Origin: a gamma proteobacterium symbiont of Ctena orbiculata
GTDB lineage: Bacteria > Pseudomonadota > Gammaproteobacteria > Chromatiales > Chromatiaceae
Direction of reading: 5' to 3'
Length of the DNA: 51,806 nt
Assembly: GCA_003094555.1 (NCBI GenBank)
Contig: NATW01000122.1
Location: 1-51,806 of the forward strand
Shown: positions 47,866 through 51,806 of the stretch, piece after piece
Position numbering within the stretch: position 1 is the stretch's first letter
How the letters are laid out: each line of letters begins with the position of its first letter
Made by a program: the position numbers and the translations under genes
Notes under the pieces: generated by a model
Seen by the model: only the letters and a program-made list of their open reading frames with translations
What the model was told of the DNA's origin: nothing
The model's database searches: none

Positions 47866-48544
47866 CCCGCTGCCTTCTCTTCACCTTGCAAGACCTCCCC
47901 TAAAGGACTGCGAACTGCAGACCCGCCACGATTGAGTACGTGGGTATAGATCTGAGTTGTGCGAACGTCCTTATGTCCAAGTTGCTCCTGTACCGTCCGA
48001 ATATCCTGGCCACGCTCCAGGAGATGAGTAGCAAACGATCCTTACCCCCTTTACCACTCCGCACATAGATCGCACGGTGATCAAAATCGAGATCCATGAC
48101 CCTTAGCCTGACACTCTCAATCAATCTGAGCCCCGAACCGTATTGCAGACAGCCGATCAACCATTGTTGTCCATTCAGATTATTGAGAATCCGCGCCACT
48201 TCCTGCCTGTTCAGAACAACTGGAAGTCTTTTCGGTCTTTTGGCGCGGACAATACCATCGATTTCATTCAGACGTCGTTCGAGCACATAACGGTACATAA
48301 AAACCAATGCATTCAGTGCGACATTTTGCGTACTTGCTGAAACATTACCATCGACTGCCAAATGGGTAAGAAATTGAGAGACTTCTCGTTCCCTCATATC
48401 CTTTGGATGACGCTTTTTGTGATAATAAATAAAACGTTTGATCCAGTGAATATAGGTATCTTCAGTTCGCCTGCTGTAGTGACGCACACGTATCTGGTTG
48501 ATAACTTCTTGAAGAAAAGGTGATTTCTGGCAGGTACCATCCAT
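47862..48544 (-). pseudogene. intI: Integron integrase IntI, inactivated by internal deletion
   Basis: From the ATG at 48544 the minus strand encodes an IntI-type tyrosine recombinase: SRRTEDTYIHWIKRFI, VSQFLTHLAVDGNVSAST, VLERRLNEIDGIVRAKRPKRL, and the catalytic-Arg box YGSGLRLIESVRLRV. After [11 protein letters not shown] the frame shifts and the intact frame stops at 47900 (214 residues). Directly at the junction, in another frame, the text resumes as [20 protein letters not shown] and [14 protein letters not shown], with the catalytic Tyr, ending at 47862. So about 75-90 residues, including the HTLRH (HxxR) box and the IntI-specific helix, are gone. Orientation and position next to the cassettes fit an integron. 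Confidence 0.9.
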
Positions 48545-48934
48545 GATTACTTTCTCTTTATGTTCTCCCTTAAAATAATAGTATTTTAGTTCCCGGAAGA
48601 AGTCAATCGGGAAAAGATTCTTAGATATAAGGAACATTTCCCGAATTGCACGATGACCACACTACTTACTCGTCTTAGTCATTCAGGTCAAACGATTGGT
48701 AATATCATGAATTATGGTATAAATAAGGTGTTTACAGGGAGGTTAAGTCACTTCTTGATCACCACCTCTCGTTATTTAGATATAAGGCAACTTGCCCGTT
48801 TAAAAAGGTTCATTTGGCCCGCTATCCAGCATAAATTGCGGGATAGTGGGAAGATTGCACTTTGAAGTGGGTGAATTGACGGGATATAAGGCAATGTGCC
48901 TTTGAATATATGTTAGGCAAGATAAGCAAACGAC
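48545..48934. promoter_or_regulatory. attI-like region of the integron
   Basis: A 390-base region between the broken intI and the first cassette. It carries three similar units: TAGATATAAGGAACATTTCC at 48622-48641, TAGATATAAGGCAACTTGCC at 48777-48796, and GGATATAAGGCAATGTGCC at 48882-48900. Each ends in a small palindrome. The recombination core GTTAGGC is at 48912-48918 and fixes the start of cassette 1. A 70-residue frame at 48653-48865 crosses the repeats and looks spurious. attI sites of other integrons carry integrase-binding direct repeats; these may be the counterpart. Confidence 0.65.
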
Positions 48935-49930
48935 ATGGATATTAATAGCATTTTTGAATTATCTGCCGCTGTTTTAGCCTCTGTTGGGGGTGCTGGATTT
49001 ATTGTTGTGGGCTTTTCTTCTTGGTTAGGCAAGGTCTGGGCAACTCGGCTAATGGATTCAGAAAGACATGAAAATCAGAAAATATTGTCTGAAATTACAG
49101 AAGAGATTAAAAGATTAAACAGCGTCGAGTTAGAAAAACTCAAATCCTCATTGGATATATCATCACATGCGAGCAAGCTTGATCAAGAGCATGAGTACGA
49201 TCAAAAGAAAAAAATAAAAGAAGTCATATCCAAATATAAAGTAAGGCTTATCGATTCTGCAGAGTCTCTAAATCATCGCATGTGGAACTTCAATTCCAAT
49301 TACGGTGAGCAATGGCACTTTGATACCGGAAAAAACGTAGAAGATCAATACTACTTATACTCATTTGTTTATAGATTACTTACCTTTTTCTCGTGGTGCA
49401 GGTTGACGGAAAAAGACATGATATTTCTGGATTCTACTGTGGCAAATAAAATAGACCTTGATTTTGTTAAATTCCTAAAACTTCTACCACAAGTAATGTG
49501 TGATGCATCTCTCTTCGATGGTCTTAAATATGACCACGGCCACGACACTGACCATTTCTTTTTGAATAATTTTCAATCTACTCTTGATCAACTCTATTCG
49601 GAAGATGGAGTTATTTCCTTCGATGAATTTAAAAATAAAATAACAGAAGGGAAGTTAGATGTTTCAAATATTGTTGATTTCATTTCTGGCCTATCACCTG
49701 AAGAAGATCGCCTACGTTGGTATAGGCTTCAAGTCATGCACTACACACTTCTAATGTTCATTAATTCCTTTGGTTATGACTTTCAACACACAGGCGCCAC
49801 TAGAATTAAAGAACTAAAAGGTAAACATAAGGTTAATCCCTGCTTAAAAAATCTCGAGAAGATGATTTCAAAAATCAAACTGAATCAGAACAACGAAGTT
49901 GCCGCTATATTGGACGGTCTAAATGCCTAA
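48935..49930 (+). CDS. Cassette 1 protein: membrane-anchored coiled-coil protein, unknown
   Basis: 331 residues. One membrane segment at the N-terminus (FELSAAVLASVGGAGFIVVGFSSWL, quoted in part: about 7-31). Then a charged coiled coil (about 41-95: EITEEIKRLNSVELEKLKSS, DQEHEYDQKKKIKEVISKY) and a helical C-terminal domain with aromatic residues (RMWNFNSNYGEQWHF, LRWYRLQVMHYTLLMFINSF). It is much more AT-rich than the V-ATPase genes. The gene fills the cassette and its TAA lies inside the attC core. I recognise no family; the layout (membrane anchor, coiled coil, helical domain) occurs in some phage-defence effectors, but nothing here proves that. Confidence 0.75.
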   Translation: MDINSIFELSAAVLASVGGAGFIVVGFSSWLGKVWATRLMDSERHENQKILSEITEEIKRLNSVELEKLKSSLDISSHASKLDQEHEYDQKKKIKEVISKYKVRLIDSAESLNHRMWNFNSNYGEQWHFDTGKNVEDQYYLYSFVYRLLTFFSWCRLTEKDMIFLDSTVANKIDLDFVKFLKLLPQVMCDASLFDGLKYDHGHDTDHFFLNNFQSTLDQLYSEDGVISFDEFKNKITEGKLDVSNIVDFISGLSPEEDRLRWYRLQVMHYTLLMFINSFGYDFQHTGATRIKELKGKHKVNPCLKNLEKMISKIKLNQNNEVAAILDGLNA

Positions 49931-49999
49931 CAAAAACGTCAACTACGCGCCTGCGGCGCCGGACGCTCCTTCGTCGCGCCGGTTACGTTGTCGTTATAG
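49925..49999 (+). repeat. attC site of cassette 1
   Basis: R'' core GCCTAAC (49925) and R' core GTTATAG (49993) bound a 75-base imperfect palindrome with central arms around GGCGCC/GGCGCG. GCCTAAC is the complement of GTTAGGC, the core where cassette 1 begins, as expected for an intact cassette. Cassette 1 therefore runs 48913-49993. Confidence 0.9.
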
Positions 50000-50006
50000 C
50001 TAAAAA

Positions 50007-50603
50007 ATGAACGAGCAAGATTCCAAGAAACAGGAGTATCAGGAAAGATATCGATTCTGGTCTGATAAGAAGATTTCTCAACTCTCGTTTCACAATAATC
50101 TTCTTCTAACCATTGGAATAAGCTTAATCGGATATTTCTGGTCAGAAAGAAGCAGCATATATACTAAGCTAGTTATTGATTTTGGAGCAGAAATAGATTG
50201 GATAACAACATTATTTCTTGTAGGTATTGCATCAGCATTTGTTTCTGTGGTAGCAGGTTTCATCCTGTCTCTTTCAAGGCTTTATGATTTACGCATAACT
50301 TCAAACATCGCATTAACCAGAAGAAGAGCAAAAGATAAATCGATACTACTAAAAGAAGAGGACACATCAAAATCAGGCTTTTTCAAGTCAGTGCGTGTAC
50401 TGGTTGCAGTAACGTGGAATTACCATAATTACGAAATCAAGAAAAGAGAAATAGAAGATACTGTAATCTTTCATAGGAAGTTTAACGATTTGAGGCAAAA
50501 GGCGTCCGATCTTGGGATCTCAACGTGGGGGTTGGTTAAATGGCAAACAATATGCATGTTTGTTGCCTTTCTGTTTTTCACACTAACTCTAGTGTTGAAG
50601 TAG
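50007..50603 (+). CDS. Cassette 2 protein: three-helix membrane protein, unknown
   Basis: 198 residues. Hydrophobic segments at about 31-44 (LLLTIGISLIGYFW), 67-93 (TTLFLVGIASAFVSVVAGFI) and 180-197 (ICMFVAFLFFTLTLVL), with a charged cytoplasmic-type middle (RRRAKDKSILLKEEDTSK, NYEIKKREIEDTVIFHRKF). Two helices, a long soluble helical part, then one helix: an arrangement similar to SLATT-type membrane proteins, which are linked to nucleotide-triggered defence. Sequence motifs do not settle it. The ATG is only 13 bases after the cassette boundary. Confidence 0.72.
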   Translation: MNEQDSKKQEYQERYRFWSDKKISQLSFHNNLLLTIGISLIGYFWSERSSIYTKLVIDFGAEIDWITTLFLVGIASAFVSVVAGFILSLSRLYDLRITSNIALTRRRAKDKSILLKEEDTSKSGFFKSVRVLVAVTWNYHNYEIKKREIEDTVIFHRKFNDLRQKASDLGISTWGLVKWQTICMFVAFLFFTLTLVLK

Positions 50604-50604
50604 G

Positions 50605-50670
50605 CTATAACACGTCGCTTCAGCCGACATCGGCGCTGTCGCGCCTCCTCGGCTGAGCTTGGCGTTATAT
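50605..50670 (+). repeat. attC site of cassette 2
   Basis: R'' core CTATAAC (50605) and R' core GTTATAT (50664) bound a 66-base palindrome with arms CTTCAGCCGA and CTCGGCTGAG. CTATAAC is the complement of GTTATAG that opens cassette 2, so the cassette spans 49994-50664. Confidence 0.92.
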
Positions 50671-50690
50671 GCAAATAAGGAAGGGATGCA

Positions 50691-51185
50691 ATGAGGATAG
50701 TTAACAAAACAATATGGCCAATACTTTTTGTGGGTTTCTCTGCATCATTATATGGAAATGGAACAATTGAACTGGAAGTGTTGGATGCTGGTATCTATGA
50801 AAATGAATTTAATGGATATCAATTACGAGACAATAATGTTGTTGCAGGGCATACGAAACCGTCACATACAATGAGACTTGTGAATAAGACAAATATAGTT
50901 AAGGGAGAAATAGGTGTGGCATTTGGTTTTCGTTTTAAACCAAAGCAATCTGATCAGATGTCAAACACACGAGTGAAATTTTGTGGTAGTCATCCTCCTA
51001 TGAAAAATAAGCTCACAGAAGTACAATTAGAAACAGAGTGTTTCGACTACATTATTAAGCCTAATAAAATACAGTGGCATACATTTGTAATTGAAAACGA
51101 TTGGGAGATTGTGCCGGGAAAATGGAGTCTGCACATTGAGCAAAATAATAAAATATTAGCTAAAAGAGATTTTATTATTGAATAA
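50691..51185 (+). CDS. Cassette 3 protein: secreted DUF3859 protein
   Basis: 164 residues with a signal peptide (MRIVNKTIWPILFVGFSASLYG, cleavage near YG-NG; quoted here in part). The rest fits DUF3859: GEIGVAFGFRFK, the SHPPMKN segment and IENDWEIVPGKWSLHIEQ near the end. DUF3859 proteins are predicted beta-rich and exported; function unknown. A clear AAGGAAGGG ribosome site precedes the ATG, unlike cassettes 1 and 2. Confidence 0.8.
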   Translation: MRIVNKTIWPILFVGFSASLYGNGTIELEVLDAGIYENEFNGYQLRDNNVVAGHTKPSHTMRLVNKTNIVKGEIGVAFGFRFKPKQSDQMSNTRVKFCGSHPPMKNKLTEVQLETECFDYIIKPNKIQWHTFVIENDWEIVPGKWSLHIEQNNKILAKRDFIIE

Positions 51186-51193
51186 GTATATGC

Positions 51194-51264
51194 ATATAAC
51201 AAAGCTAGTCAGCAGACACTCAAACCGCTTCGCGCTTTGAGTTCCGCTGCTAGCAACGTTATGC
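51194..51264 (+). repeat. attC site of cassette 3
   Basis: R'' core ATATAAC (51194) and R' core GTTATGC (51258) bound a 71-base palindrome with arms CTAGTCAGCAG..CTGCTAGC and a central CTCAAACCGC/GCGCTTTGAG hairpin. ATATAAC is the complement of GTTATAT opening cassette 3, which therefore spans 50665-51258. Confidence 0.92.
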
Positions 51265-51552
51265 AAAAAAACCAACTGGCAGCGCCGCAACCCTGAATAT
51301 AATTTAAACATAGATTTGCATCGAAACAGATAAACAAGACACCCAATCCAATAAGCAACCAACCTGCACGCATCACTGAACAAGATGTCTGCTCCTTCTA
51401 GTCACTGATATTTAAGTTATTCAGCTTTTTTGCGAGAAACGGCTTGATGATTGGAGATGAGTACTAATATTTAGGCTGTGTTTGCACAGTGTCAGACAGG
51501 GTTGTGCCTCAACTTACGCTGATGCAGTCAGTTTTAGGTGGGTGAGTATTAT
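51265..51552. other. End of cassette array; no confident gene
   Basis: This stretch between the last attC and the transposase stop holds no supported gene. A reverse-strand frame at 51209-51373 (54 codons, hydrophobic start MRAGWLLIGLGVLFICF) runs into attC3 and could be a small reversed cassette gene, but could equally be chance. No GCATAAC core, which would close a fourth cassette starting at 51259, was found before the window ends. Confidence 0.5.
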
Positions 51553-51806
51553 TTACGTAAGCAGTAGCCGTACAGCCCTGAGATTTGGCGTTCGTCGATA
51601 CTTCAATCTACGGCATGCTGCGGTGAGCCTGTGACTCATACCAACAAACCCTTTGAAACGGCTCTCGAAATGCTGGGTCATGTAGAGCCAATGGTTGGTG
51701 TCGATCTGTAACCGTTCGAGAATGGGCGGTTGGTTGTCAGGTATATAACCGCGTTTGTTGTCCAGGATGGCACGCCCTGTCCAATCGATCAGTTCAAGAT
51801 AGTCTG
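51553..51806 (-). mobile_element. C-terminal part of a Y1-type (IS200/REP-associated-like) transposase
   Basis: Read on the minus strand the frame is open from the window edge to a TAA at 51553 and gives about 83 residues: YLELIDWTGRAILDNKRGYI, PPILERLQIDTNHWLYMTQH, FESRFKGFVG, ending RAVRLLLT. This matches the C-terminal region of long Y1_Tnp-family transposases common in gammaproteobacteria; the catalytic HUH part would lie outside the window. It borders the end of the cassette array and could have truncated it. Confidence 0.72.

Noticed and set aside
48653-48865. 70-codon frame in the attI region
   Set aside because: It runs across two of the attI repeats, has no ribosome site and no recognisable protein character.
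51156-51383. 75-codon minus frame across attC3
   Set aside because: It spans the attC palindrome and ends in cassette 3; a different reverse frame with a membrane-like start fits better, and neither is well supported.

Overview
The window comes from a Gram-negative, flagellated, polysaccharide-producing bacterium. The MucD/RseC/RseB/RseA/RpoE order (algU-mucABCD type), the FleQ/FleSR-type sigma-54 flagellar cascade, RdgC, TmcA, DUF1841 and DUF971 proteins point to a gammaproteobacterium. The V-type ATPase operon, the AmmeMemoRadiSam genes and HypF together would fit a sulfur-oxidising, Chromatiales-like or symbiont-like lineage. That placement is inferred from gene content only; no rRNA or tRNA gene was seen.

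Layout. Positions 1-4000 (minus strand) hold the sigma-E envelope-stress operon rpoE-rseA-rseB-rseC-mucD, with mucD cut by the window edge. nadB diverges from it. Positions 5780-10768 (minus) carry a RepB-like primase translationally coupled to a Memo-family protein, then the AmmeMemoRadiSam radical SAM enzyme and hypF. The third AmmeMemoRadiSam partner, AMMECR1, lies apart at 19.9 kb. tmcA and a B12-binding radical SAM gene converge at 13.1 kb. Positions 15.1-18.5 kb encode three nucleotide-sugar enzymes (6-dehydrogenase and two epimerases) for uronic acid or amino-uronic acid precursors. rdgC, AMMECR1 and a GYF_2/pentapeptide membrane protein follow.

Positions 21.4-33.3 kb are flagellar: a FliK-like/FhlB pair on the plus strand, then flrA, flrBC and fliEFGHIJ on the minus strand, with a textbook sigma-54 promoter in front of flrBC. 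A tandem-FHA protein and a PilZ protein come next, followed by small conserved genes, nth, an unrecognised gene, hemH and a DUF971 gene. Positions 39.2-47.9 kb form a complete nine-gene V-type ATPase operon (G/H-like, C, I, K, F, E, A, B, D). It is tightly packed except for a palindromic AT-rich spacer in front of the c-ring gene.

From 47.86 kb to the end there is an integron. The integrase gene, convergent with the V-ATPase operon, is broken by an internal deletion that removes the catalytic HxxR box and shifts the frame. An attI-like region with three repeated palindromic units follows. Then come three complete AT-rich gene cassettes whose boundaries can be read to the base, because each cassette's first bases are complementary to the core of its own attC. 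They encode two unrecognised membrane proteins and a secreted DUF3859 protein. The array ends near the 3' part of a Y1-type (IS200/REP-associated-like) transposase that runs off the window.
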